This document shows positions 7,066 through 15,361 of a stretch of 64,000 bases of DNA, one piece after another (position 1 is the stretch's first letter; each line of letters starts with the position of its first letter). The notes under the pieces are model-generated. The model had not been told where the DNA came from, searched no databases, and worked only from the letters and a program-made list of their open reading frames with translations. A program made the position numbers and the translations under genes. Where the stretch lies: NCBI GenBank assembly GCA_044433115.1, contig JAWXTY010000003.1, positions 1 to 64,000 on the forward strand, in the 5' to 3' direction. The DNA is from CAKUIA01 sp044433115 (GTDB lineage: Bacteria > Verrucomicrobiota > Verrucomicrobiia > Opitutales > Intestinicryptomonadaceae).

Positions 7066-9576
7066 ATGTCAGATAATAATATAAAAAATGATAATTATGA
7101 TGCTTCAAAAATACAAAAGCTAGAGGGCTTAGAGGGTGTTAGAAAACGTCCTGATATGTATATTGGAGATACGAACGAGAGGGGTTTACACCACTGTGTT
7201 TTTGAAATTGTGGATAATTCTATCGATGAGGCTTTAGCAGGCTATTGCTCTTTAATTAAGGTTGAAATTCATTCAAATGGTGCGTGTTCTGTAGAGGACA
7301 ATGGTCGTGGGATTCCAGTTGACATTCACCCTAAGTATAATATTCCAGCCCTTGAGTTGGTTATGACTAATTTGCACGCTGGTGGTAAATTTGGTAAGGG
7401 TGCTTATCAAGTTTCTGGCGGTTTGCATGGTGTGGGGGCAAAGTGCGTAAATGCTGTTTCTGAGGATTTCCAAGTTGAAGTTCGCAAAAATGGTGAGATT
7501 TTCCATATGGCATTCGTAAGGGGTATAACAGTCAAGAAGATGTCTGTTATTGGCACTACTAAAACTAGTGGTACAAAAATCACATTCTTGCCTGACCCAT
7601 TGATATTTCAAACTACGCTTGAGTTTAAGTATGAAATTTTGGCTAAGCGTTTGAGAGAGTTAGCTTTCCTAAACCCTGGCATAAAGATACAGCTTAGAGA
7701 TGACAGAGTAGACAAAGAAGAAACTTTTTGTTTTGAAAATGGTATAGCAGAATATGTTGGATTTTTAAATAGAACTAAGAATGTTTTAACTCCTGATGTA
7801 ATTTATTTTTCAGGTGAGGCTCTAGCTAACGAAGAAAATCCAGACTCTAAGATTATCATTGATATTGCTATGCAGTATAATGACTCTTATAACGACCAAA
7901 TTTATGCTTATGCAAATTCTATCTTTAACGTAGAAGGTGGCACGCATTTAAGTGGTTTTAGAACAGCTCTTACTCGTGTTATAAACAATTACGCAAAGGC
8001 GAACAATTTAATTAACGACAAAAAGGATAAGGGAGTTAGTATCTCAGGCGATGACTGTAGAGAAGGCTTAACTGCTGTAATTTCTGTAAAAGTTCCTGAG
8101 CCTCGTTTTGAGGGGCAAACTAAGACTAAGTTATCAAATGGCGAAGTTGATGGTATAGTTCAAAAGATTGTTGGCGAAAAGCTTAAGTATGTATTTGAAA
8201 CTCAGCCAAACATTGCAAAAAGATTGATAGAAAAATGCTTGAATGCAGCTCGTGCTAGAGAGGCAGCTAGAAAAGCTAGAGAGACTGTGCGTAAGTCAGT
8301 GATGAGTTCTGGTGGTCTCCCTGGTAAGCTTGCAGATTGTTCTGAAAAAGACGCAAGCCTTTGCGAATTGTTCATAGTAGAAGGCGACTCTGCAGGTGGT
8401 TCAGCAAAGCAAGGCAGAGATAGACGCTATCAAGCGATATTGCCTTTGCGTGGTAAGGTTTTAAATGTAGAAAAAGCAAGGTTGGACAAAGCACTAAATA
8501 ACAATGAAATTAGGGCGATGATTACAGCTTGTGGCACAGGTATAGGCGAAGATGGCGAGGGGGCATTCAATATCGAAAATGCACGTTACCACAAAATAGT
8601 AATTATGACAGATGCCGACGTAGACGGAGCACACATTAGAACATTGCTTTTGACATTCTTCTTTAGACAAATGAAGGGCTTAATTGAAAATGGATATATC
8701 TATATAGCCCAACCTCCTTTGTATAAAATTAAGAGAAAAAAGCGTGAGCAATATGTTATGGACGACCCTCAAATGAATAAGATTTTGTTGGAGTTAGGTT
8801 CGGAAGACGTTATGCTAGAAAAGCTTGAAACTAACAAAATTTACAAGCCAGAAAAGGTAGATAAGATTGTTGAGCTCTTGGCTCGTGCAGAAGTTTTAGG
8901 TGCTACAGTCGATAGATGTGGTTGCCCATTGACTCATTATATATCTCAAGCAAAGCCAAAGACTTACGACTTGCCAAGATACTTAGTAAGAACAAGATTA
9001 GGCAATAAAGAAGATTATAAGTTCTTGTGGAACGAAGAAGAAAAAACATCTTTCTTGGTAGAATTTGGCAATAGCGAAGATATGTTTGCTGACACTATTG
9101 TTAAGGAAGTTGTAGACGAAAATGGCAGAAAAATTCAACAAAGAATTAGTATTTACGAAGTCTATGAAAATGTTCAAATGCAAAAATTGCTTGGCGAATT
9201 TGCAAAGATGGGCATAGAAGTTGCTGACTTTGTTGCAGATAAGAATGCAAAATTCAAGTTGGTCGAAAATGCTAATGTTGAGAATAAGGCAGTGGTAGAA
9301 ATCGAGTTGACTTCTATAATGGAATTGATTGCAAAAATCAGAGAATTTGGTAAAAGAGGTCTGCATATCCAACGATATAAAGGACTTGGGGAAATGAACG
9401 CAAAACAACTTTACGAAACAACTATGGATCCTGAAAAGAGATCTTTGTTGAAAGTTGCTATAGAAGACGCAGCATCAGCTGACCAAACTTTCTCTATGTT
9501 GATGGGCGAAGACGTACCTTCAAGGCGTGCTTTCATTGAAGATAATGCACTTAACGCATCTAATGTAGACGCATAA
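7066..9576 (+). CDS. gyrB: DNA gyrase subunit B
   Basis: ATPase subunit of gyrase, which with GyrA introduces negative supercoils. The GHKL ATPase region holds EIVDNSIDEALAG, DNGRGIPV and GGLHGVGAKCVNAVS. The TOPRIM domain has EGDSAGGSAK near 440 and DADVDGAHIRTL. The C-terminus has QRYKGLGEMNAKQL. At 836 residues it is longer than the roughly 640-residue compact type because of an insertion after the TOPRIM motif, as in E. coli (804). An upstream in-frame TTG at 7042 would add eight residues. The ATG at 7066 (MSDNN) is preferred because ATG is the usual start here, but neither start has a well-placed Shine-Dalgarno. Only 20 bases separate it from gyrA, so the two form an operon. Confidence 0.95.
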   Translation: MSDNNIKNDNYDASKIQKLEGLEGVRKRPDMYIGDTNERGLHHCVFEIVDNSIDEALAGYCSLIKVEIHSNGACSVEDNGRGIPVDIHPKYNIPALELVMTNLHAGGKFGKGAYQVSGGLHGVGAKCVNAVSEDFQVEVRKNGEIFHMAFVRGITVKKMSVIGTTKTSGTKITFLPDPLIFQTTLEFKYEILAKRLRELAFLNPGIKIQLRDDRVDKEETFCFENGIAEYVGFLNRTKNVLTPDVIYFSGEALANEENPDSKIIIDIAMQYNDSYNDQIYAYANSIFNVEGGTHLSGFRTALTRVINNYAKANNLINDKKDKGVSISGDDCREGLTAVISVKVPEPRFEGQTKTKLSNGEVDGIVQKIVGEKLKYVFETQPNIAKRLIEKCLNAARAREAARKARETVRKSVMSSGGLPGKLADCSEKDASLCELFIVEGDSAGGSAKQGRDRRYQAILPLRGKVLNVEKARLDKALNNNEIRAMITACGTGIGEDGEGAFNIENARYHKIVIMTDADVDGAHIRTLLLTFFFRQMKGLIENGYIYIAQPPLYKIKRKKREQYVMDDPQMNKILLELGSEDVMLEKLETNKIYKPEKVDKIVELLARAEVLGATVDRCGCPLTHYISQAKPKTYDLPRYLVRTRLGNKEDYKFLWNEEEKTSFLVEFGNSEDMFADTIVKEVVDENGRKIQQRISIYEVYENVQMQKLLGEFAKMGIEVADFVADKNAKFKLVENANVENKAVVEIELTSIMELIAKIREFGKRGLHIQRYKGLGEMNAKQLYETTMDPEKRSLLKVAIEDAASADQTFSMLMGEDVPSRRAFIEDNALNASNVDA

Positions 9577-9596
9577 TTTAATATAGGTTTTAAAAA

Positions 9597-12101
9597 ATGT
9601 ATACAGAAAACGAAAAAATAATATCATCTAGCATAAGCGATATAATGAAGGGGGCGTATATAGACTACTCTATGTCTGTAATTGTCTCTCGTGCTTTGCC
9701 AGATGTAAGAGATGGTATGAAGCCAGTGCAAAGGCGTATTTTATATGCTATGTTGCGTGAGGGTTTGCACTATAACAAGCCTTTTGATAAATGTGCTGGT
9801 GTAATTGGTGAAGTTTTAAAGAATTATCACCCACACGGCGATAGTTCAGTTTATGACACACTAGTAAGAATGGCTCAAAATTGGGTAATGCGTTACCCTT
9901 TGATTACGCCTCAAGGTAACTTTGGTTCAGTTGAAGGCGACAGTGCTGCAGCCTATAGGTACACTGAGTGTAAGTTGACAGCGATTTCTCAAGAATTATT
10001 GACAGACATAGACTTAGATACAGTAGATTTTATACCAAATTACAAAGAGTCAACTACAGAGCCAAGCGTTTTACCTTGTGCTTTGCCAGCTCTTTTGATG
10101 AATGGCTCTACTGGTATTGCAGTTGGTATGACTACAAATATTCCTCCTCACAATTTAACAGAATTAATTGAGGCAACTTGTGCAATTATTGATAACCCAG
10201 CAATTAGCATCGACGCTATAATGGATATAATCCAAGGTCCAGATTTCCCTACAGGTGGGATAATTATGGGTAAAGCTGGTATTAATAATTATATGCGTAC
10301 AGGCAGAGGTATAGTAAAGACTAGAGGCGTTGCAGTTTGCGAAGAAATCAAAAATGGCAAAGAGCAGATAGTTATTACTGAAATTCCTTATAATGTAAAT
10401 AGAGCGACTCTAATCGAAAATATTGCAGGCTTAGTTTCTGATAAGGTTATTACTGAAATTAGCGATATTAGAAATGAGTCAGACGAAAATACTAGAATAG
10501 TTATAGAGCTTAAACGTGGCGAAAGCCCTCGTGTAGTACTAAATAAACTATACAAGCACACTGCCCTAGAGTCCTCTTTTGGCGTTATTTTATTGGCTCT
10601 CGATAAAAAGAGACCAAGACAAATGAACATCAAGGAAATGCTTGAGTGTTATATAGAACACAGGCGTGAAGTTATTTATAGAAGAACTATGTATCTTCTC
10701 AAAAAAGCAGAAGATAGAGCCCACATCTTAGAAGGCTACAAAATTGCTCTAAACAACCTAGACGACTTTGTTAAAATTATTAGAGCTTCTAAAAATAGAG
10801 ACGAAGCAAAGCTCGCCCTTCTTGCTAAATACCCAATTTCAGAGCGTCAAGTAAACGCTATCTTGGAACTTCGCTTATACCAATTAACTGGTATGGAAAA
10901 AGACAAGATTGAAAATGAGTACATCGAATTGATGAAGGAAATTGAGGGATATCGCTCTATTATAGAAAATGAGTCGAAGTTGCTATCTCTAATCAAGGAA
11001 GAAATGACGACCCTTAAGGAAAAATATAAGTCTCCAAGAAAGACTCAAATTTTACCTGAAGAAGGCGAATTTAGAATGGAAGACGTTATCGCTAACGAAG
11101 GCTGCATAATCACAGTATCTCACAATGGCTTCATCAAGAGAACTAGCGTAAGTTCTTATCGCTCTCAAAAGAGAGGCGGCAAGGGCGTAATCGGTTCTGG
11201 TCAATACGACGAAGACTTCATCGAACACCTATTTACAGCGTCTACTCACGATAACATTATGTTCTTTATGAACAATGGTAGAGTTTATGTACAAAAAGCT
11301 TACGAAATCCCTGAAGGCACTAGAATTGCTAAGGGTCGCTCGCTTAAAAATGTACTCGAACTTCAAGCTGACGAAACTGTCGCTGCTATGATTTGCGTAA
11401 AAGACTTGTCCGAAGAAAAGGGCTTGATTATGGCGACCAAAAACGGCGTAGTCAAAAAGACTATGCTCGCCGAATACAAGAATTGCAGAAAAGGTGGCAA
11501 GATAGCTATTAACCTCGACGAAGGCGACGATCTAATCGGCGTAGTCCTTGCAAATGCCGAAGATAATGTAGTCCTCGTAACTAGAGCTGGTATGTCTATC
11601 AGATTTAGCGAAAGCGACTTGCGTGCTCAAGGTAGAGCTACTCGTGGCGTAAAGGGCGTTACCCTCAAAAAAGAAAACGACTGCGTAAAAGCTATCGTTA
11701 TCGTAGACCTAGACGCAACCCTACTCATAGCAGGCGAACTCGGTCAAGGCAAACGTACAGAATACGGCGAATATAGAGTTCAAAATCGTGGTGGCTCAGG
11801 TATAATCGCTATCAAAACTTCTGGAGTCGCTGGTGCATTATCCGTACACGAAGACGACGAAGTTATGATGTTCACTCAAGGCGGTCAAGCCGTTCGCTCC
11901 CCTGTTAAAGGCGTTAGAGTTATAGGCAGAAGCACCCAAGGCGTGAAACTAATTAACCTAGCTGAAGGCGATACCCTAATCGGTATCTGCAGAGTCGTAA
12001 ACACTAAAGACGAAGAAACTGTCGAAACTATAGAACTCGACGACTCTAACCCAGACGCCCCAGAAACTCTCGAACTCCTCGGAGACGAAACTTCAGAATA
12101 A
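9597..12101 (+). CDS. gyrA: DNA gyrase subunit A
   Basis: DNA breakage-reunion subunit. Catalytic Tyr122 lies in AAAYRYTE. The quinolone region reads HPHGDSSVYD, with Ser83 and Asp87 in exact E. coli numbering and Ser rather than Ala at 84, so the usual resistance substitutions are absent. The C-terminal pinwheel begins near 500 and carries the GyrA box as QKRGGKG, which separates it from ParC. The 834 residues are of normal length, with an acidic tail. It follows gyrB by 20 bases. Leucine codon choice changes within the gene, from mostly TTG/TTA in the first third to mostly CTC/CTA in the last third. Confidence 0.96.
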   Translation: MYTENEKIISSSISDIMKGAYIDYSMSVIVSRALPDVRDGMKPVQRRILYAMLREGLHYNKPFDKCAGVIGEVLKNYHPHGDSSVYDTLVRMAQNWVMRYPLITPQGNFGSVEGDSAAAYRYTECKLTAISQELLTDIDLDTVDFIPNYKESTTEPSVLPCALPALLMNGSTGIAVGMTTNIPPHNLTELIEATCAIIDNPAISIDAIMDIIQGPDFPTGGIIMGKAGINNYMRTGRGIVKTRGVAVCEEIKNGKEQIVITEIPYNVNRATLIENIAGLVSDKVITEISDIRNESDENTRIVIELKRGESPRVVLNKLYKHTALESSFGVILLALDKKRPRQMNIKEMLECYIEHRREVIYRRTMYLLKKAEDRAHILEGYKIALNNLDDFVKIIRASKNRDEAKLALLAKYPISERQVNAILELRLYQLTGMEKDKIENEYIELMKEIEGYRSIIENESKLLSLIKEEMTTLKEKYKSPRKTQILPEEGEFRMEDVIANEGCIITVSHNGFIKRTSVSSYRSQKRGGKGVIGSGQYDEDFIEHLFTASTHDNIMFFMNNGRVYVQKAYEIPEGTRIAKGRSLKNVLELQADETVAAMICVKDLSEEKGLIMATKNGVVKKTMLAEYKNCRKGGKIAINLDEGDDLIGVVLANAEDNVVLVTRAGMSIRFSESDLRAQGRATRGVKGVTLKKENDCVKAIVIVDLDATLLIAGELGQGKRTEYGEYRVQNRGGSGIIAIKTSGVAGALSVHEDDEVMMFTQGGQAVRSPVKGVRVIGRSTQGVKLINLAEGDTLIGICRVVNTKDEETVETIELDDSNPDAPETLELLGDETSE

Positions 12102-12107
12102 TAAATA

Positions 12108-12254
12108 ATGACTAAAAACGATACTCCAAAACAAAGAAAGATGAAGCAAGACTACTTCTTCATCGCCATCTATATCCTCGTCGCCTTAGTCATCATCGCC
12201 CAGTTCTTCGTAATATTTAGTATAGATATTCTCGATAAACTCGGCATCATTTAA
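12108..12254 (+). CDS. Small single-span membrane protein
   Basis: A 48-residue ORF starting six bases after the gyrA stop. It is a charged N-terminus (MTKNDTPKQRKMKQD) followed by one hydrophobic segment of about 24 residues (FFIAIYILVALVIIAQFFVIF) trimmed here to its core, ending ILDKLGII. It is followed ten bases later by a strong terminator, so it is the last gene of the gyrBA transcript. Codon use (ATC, GTC, CTC) matches the 3' part of gyrA. I do not recognise a family. Translation is likely from position and composition but is not proven. Confidence 0.6.
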   Translation: MTKNDTPKQRKMKQDYFFIAIYILVALVIIAQFFVIFSIDILDKLGII

Positions 12255-12263
12255 TAACTCAAC

Positions 12264-12297
12264 AAAAGCTCTACCTCACAAAAGTAGAGCTTTTTTA
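12264..12297 (+). terminator. Terminator of the gyrB-gyrA operon
   Basis: AAAAGCTCTAC and GTAGAGCTTTTTT form an 11-bp perfect stem with a 9-base loop followed by a T-run. It lies ten bases after the small membrane ORF. Confidence 0.85.
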
Positions 12298-12327
12298 TTA
12301 GGAAAAAGAACGTCGCTGTTGCTGAAA

Positions 12328-13035
12328 CATAGACTTGGGGCTTTGCCTCAAACCCCATTTAGGGCATACTCTGCCCTAAAAACCTGAGGCAGGTGGCTTG
12401 CTCAGCCCCCTGCACCCCCGAGCAAGTGAGGTACTTGATACCATTGTTGTGTTAATCGCTGTTGTAGCTGTAGGTTTTTGCTTCTTTGTTTATTTTTTTG
12501 TTGGCGTTTGTTTGTCGCTGTTGCAGTGTGGGCTTTGCTATGAAAAGCAAAGCAGTGTTTGTTTCTTAAGCACAATTTATATATAAATTGCACTTAAGAA
12601 ACAAACTGTGGCACATATTAAAAAATTTATCATCAGTGATTAAAGTTGCTCTAATTGACTTTCAGCCAAAGTCGTCGCAAATGTCTATTCTTTAAAGATT
12701 ATGCACTGGAATTATTGTATTGAGATTGTTTTTATTTCAAGAAAAGGAAGGACGGGCAGTCGACTAGCACCCCTAGAAAACACCCTAATCAACAAACGCC
12801 AATAAAAACTATGATACAAGTGCCTCACTTGTTTGGGTTTCTTAAGGGCGAAACCAGCCCCGTGACGGCACGGTAACCATTGTTGTGATTCTCGCTGTTG
12901 CAATGTCCAGATTTGCTAAAGCAAATTCTTCCTTTTCGTGCATCGTCAAGAGGGTGTTAACAACTCATCTAGCCCTTAAGTGGGGTTTAAGGGGCAAAGC
13001 CCCTTGCCTAAATCTTTCCTATTTTATCTTATTTA
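12328..13035 (+). repeat. LR element copy b
   Basis: About 700 bp between the convergent gyrA and yqgE units. The left end GGGGCTTTGCCTCAAACCCC and right end GGGGTTTAAGGGGCAAAGCCCC are inverted repeats. The right end with its flank (CCTAAATCTTTCCTATTTTA) is the reverse complement of the left end of copy d at 49220-49260. Bases 12335-12735 are nearly identical to 38907-39295. An internal 25-base-arm palindrome around 12570-12605 (TTTCTTAAG...CTTAAGAAA) is conserved. A 62-codon hydrophobic ORF at 12398-12586 is preserved in copy c but its frame breaks in copy d. There is no transposase. It probably acts as, or sits inside, a bidirectional terminator. Confidence 0.75.
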
Positions 13036-13041
13036 TCTATC

Positions 13042-13596
13042 TCAATTTTGGCGATAGTCTAAGCCGAATGGTTTAGGGAATTTTGTGTAAATTTTTTTGA
13101 TGGAGCAGATTGCTTTTTTCCAGATATTTTCGCCGTCTTCGATGAGGATAAAGTCTTCGTTTACTGGGGAGGTGAGCCAAGTTTTGTCTTTAATTTCGGC
13201 TTGGAGTTGTCCTGCTTTCCAAGAGGAGTATCCCATAAAAGCGACTATTTTGGCTGTGGGGTGATCTTTTTTATAATTTTCGGCGAAGTCTGCTTTTACG
13301 CCGAAGCTGAAGTTGCTTTTATTTTCTTTTTCGTCTTTGTGGAAGATTACGATAGAGAATTTGTCTGGGCAGACTGGGCCTCCGATGAAAGTGGGTATGT
13401 TGGCAAGTGGGGTATTTATGAAGTTTGGGTTCATTTGTCCGAGGGTTTTGTAGATGGGTTTATTTAGGATAATGCCAAAGCTTGCGTTTGGGCTATCTTC
13501 TAGGACAAGGATTACACTATGAGAGAATATATCGTCTTCGAGGTCGACATCTGCGATGAGGAAAGACCAAGATTTATCGTCGTAAGTGCTTTTCAT
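13042..13596 (-). CDS. yqgE: YqgE/AlgH family protein (UPF0301)
   Basis: 184 residues matching the DUF179 family. It opens with a SFLIADVDLEDDIFSHSVIL-type strand and has a GIILNKPI segment near 60, then FIGGPVCPDKFSIVIFHK and a central GYSSWKAGQLQAEI. The family is widespread and its biochemical role is unsettled. It is probably cytosolic. The gene lies 18 bases after the deaminase gene on the same strand, so the two are likely co-transcribed. Its stop is close to the right end of LR copy b. The start ATG has no clear Shine-Dalgarno. Confidence 0.85.
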   Translation of the reverse strand: MKSTYDDKSWSFLIADVDLEDDIFSHSVILVLEDSPNASFGIILNKPIYKTLGQMNPNFINTPLANIPTFIGGPVCPDKFSIVIFHKDEKENKSNFSFGVKADFAENYKKDHPTAKIVAFMGYSSWKAGQLQAEIKDKTWLTSPVNEDFILIEDGENIWKKAICSIKKIYTKFPKPFGLDYRQN

Positions 13597-13614
13597 AATT
13601 AAAGATTTTCGTTT

Positions 13615-14073
13615 TTAGATTTTTTCTAATTTTACATTGGCACTTTTGATTAGTTCTAGTGCGATTGGGTCATTTTTGTAGTCGTGTCTATATTTGATGG
13701 ATTTTATGCCAGCAGAGAGGAGGATTTTTACGCAATTTATGCAAGGGAAGTGAGTTATGTATGCGATAGAGTTATCTATGCTTATGCCACGGCGAGCTGC
13801 GTCGCTGATGGCGTTTTGTTCGGCGTGGACTGTTGCTTGTTCGTGTCCGTCTCTAACTTTAGAGTCGTGTGCGACGCCAGCTAAGAAGCCGTTGTATCCA
13901 GCTGCGAGTATTCTATTTTTGTGTTCGGCGTCGCTAACTAGGACGCAACCTACATTTAGTCTTTCGCAAGAGGAGCGAGCTGAAACTAGGATGGCAACTG
14001 CCATAAAGTATTCGTCCCAAGAGGGTCTACAAGATTTTGACACTAAGTCTTCTAAATGATTTAACATATCCAT
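13615..14073 (-). CDS. dCMP deaminase-like zinc deaminase
   Basis: 152 residues of the cytidine/deoxycytidylate deaminase fold. HAE (83-85) supplies the zinc-binding His and the catalytic Glu, and PCINC (110-114) supplies Cys 111 and 114. Upstream segments RLNVGCVLV and AAGYNGF, plus an insert between strands, are typical of dCMP deaminases (ComEB-like) that make dUMP for thymidylate synthesis. CDA-type cytidine deaminases lack this arrangement. Product specificity is inferred from family resemblance. It is the first gene of a two-gene unit with yqgE and is divergent from the nuo operon. Confidence 0.82.
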   Translation of the reverse strand: MDMLNHLEDLVSKSCRPSWDEYFMAVAILVSARSSCERLNVGCVLVSDAEHKNRILAAGYNGFLAGVAHDSKVRDGHEQATVHAEQNAISDAARRGISIDNSIAYITHFPCINCVKILLSAGIKSIKYRHDYKNDPIALELIKSANVKLEKI

Positions 14074-14150
14074 ATTTTTATATATCTATATATTTAATAT
14101 AATTACAGTACTTAATATGTTTACACTATTGTTTACAAAAAACAAGAAAA

Positions 14151-14179
14151 TTGCGTTAAAATATTCTAGTAGATACAAT
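14151..14179 (+). promoter_or_regulatory. Possible nuo operon promoter
   Basis: TTGCGT, a 17-base spacer and TACAAT give a sigma-70-like arrangement about 87 bases before nuoB. The bases around it (ACAAGAAAATTGCGTTAAAA) resemble the M-element segment ACAAGAAAATTACGCTAAAA, so this may be a decayed M copy. A second candidate is the TATAAC at 14251-14256, only ten bases before the nuoB ATG, which would give a nearly leaderless mRNA. Confidence 0.4.
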
Positions 14180-14266
14180 TTTGTAGTTGTATATATTAAA
14201 TTTTTGAGGCAAAGCAAAAAAAGCTTGAAAGTGGGGGATATATATTAGAGTATAACAATCATAGCT

Positions 14267-14776
14267 ATGGCAGATTTTACAAAAAATAATATGGAGATGG
14301 CAAAGCAAACAGGCTTTGTCTATACAAAGCTTGACTCCGTGATAAATTGGGTGCGTTCGAACTCTATTTGGCCTCAGCCGATGGGTTTGGCTTGTTGTGC
14401 TATTGAGCTTATGGGGGTGGGTGGATCTCGCTTCGATATAGCGAGGTTTGGTATGGAGGTTATGCGATTTTCGCCAAGACAGGCAGATTGTATGATAGTT
14501 TCAGGTACAGTAACCTACAAGATGGCAGGCTCAATTAAGCGAATTTACGACCAAATGGCAGAGCCTAAGTGGGTTGTTGCAATGGGAGCTTGTGCGTGTA
14601 CAGGAGGTATGTTTAGGACATATTCCACTTTGCAAGGTGTAGATAAAATCATACCAGTAGATGTTTACATCTCAGGTTGTCCAACTAGACCAGAAGCTTT
14701 ATTAGATGCCTTGATTGCTCTACAGCAACAAATCAAGAAAGAGCCATCTACAAAGCAATTATTCAAAGGTAGGTAA
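14267..14776 (+). CDS. nuoB: NADH-quinone oxidoreductase subunit B
   Basis: Peripheral complex I subunit holding the terminal cluster N2 that passes electrons to quinone. In 169 residues the ligands are Cys43 and Cys44 (LACCAIELM), Cys109 (MGACACTGG) and Cys138 (GCPTRPE). It is the first gene of a 13-gene complex I operon, whereas nuoA normally precedes it and is not present here. It is followed three bases later by nuoC. The upstream sequence has no Shine-Dalgarno. Confidence 0.95.
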   Translation: MADFTKNNMEMAKQTGFVYTKLDSVINWVRSNSIWPQPMGLACCAIELMGVGGSRFDIARFGMEVMRFSPRQADCMIVSGTVTYKMAGSIKRIYDQMAEPKWVVAMGACACTGGMFRTYSTLQGVDKIIPVDVYISGCPTRPEALLDALIALQQQIKKEPSTKQLFKGR

Positions 14777-14779
14777 GAT

Positions 14780-15349
14780 ATGGATTTAGAAAAAATTAAG
14801 AATGTGATGCCTTCGCTTGAGCAAGTTGAAAGCTTTGATAATATATTGTCTTTTGCTTGTCCGAAGGAAGATTTAAGAAAGTATGCGACTCTTTTGAAAG
14901 AGGAGTTGGGCTTTGAGACTCTAAGTACATTGGTGTCTGTAGATGATGATAGCGACAATGATTTATTTTCTGTTGTGTATGTATTTTTATCGCACCAAAG
15001 GAAGCAATATTTAAAATTTAGGGTAAGTGGCAATTCAACTTTTCCAACTATAAGTGATATATATAAATATGCAATATGGCAAGAGCGTGAAGCCTATGAT
15101 ATGATGGGTATAGTTTTCCAAGGACATTGCGATTTAAGGCGTATATTAATGTGGGATAGCTATCCTTGGCACCCATTGAGAAAGTCTTTCCCACTAGCTG
15201 GCAGAGATGCTCCTCTTCCTGATACTTTTGAGGGCAATGAGGACGCAACTGAAGTTGTGCCAGCTCCTATGGCAGATGGTCCTTTTTATAGTGAAAGTGG
15301 CAAGGTGTTTACAAAAGACAAAGAGTCTAGGGCTCACCCAAAGAAATAA
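14780..15349 (+). CDS. nuoC: NADH-quinone oxidoreductase subunit C
   Basis: The 30 kDa-type peripheral subunit, 189 residues, with the family signature WQEREAYDMMGIVFQGH and then DLRRILMWDSYPWHPLRKSF. It is a separate gene and not the NuoCD fusion of enterobacteria. It packs with NuoD and NuoI in the connecting module and carries no cofactor. AGGTAAG just before the ATG is a plausible ribosome binding site. Residues 45-75 are hydrophilic and variable. Confidence 0.94.
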   Translation: MDLEKIKNVMPSLEQVESFDNILSFACPKEDLRKYATLLKEELGFETLSTLVSVDDDSDNDLFSVVYVFLSHQRKQYLKFRVSGNSTFPTISDIYKYAIWQEREAYDMMGIVFQGHCDLRRILMWDSYPWHPLRKSFPLAGRDAPLPDTFEGNEDATEVVPAPMADGPFYSESGKVFTKDKESRAHPKK

Positions 15350-15361
15350 GAGGCGTTGATT

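Noticed and set aside
12398..12586. 62-codon hydrophobic ORF conserved in LR copies b and c (38967-39161)
   Set aside because: The similarity follows the DNA repeat itself. In LR copy d the frame is broken by small insertions and deletions and the protein is not preserved. It is best read as a chance frame in repeat DNA.
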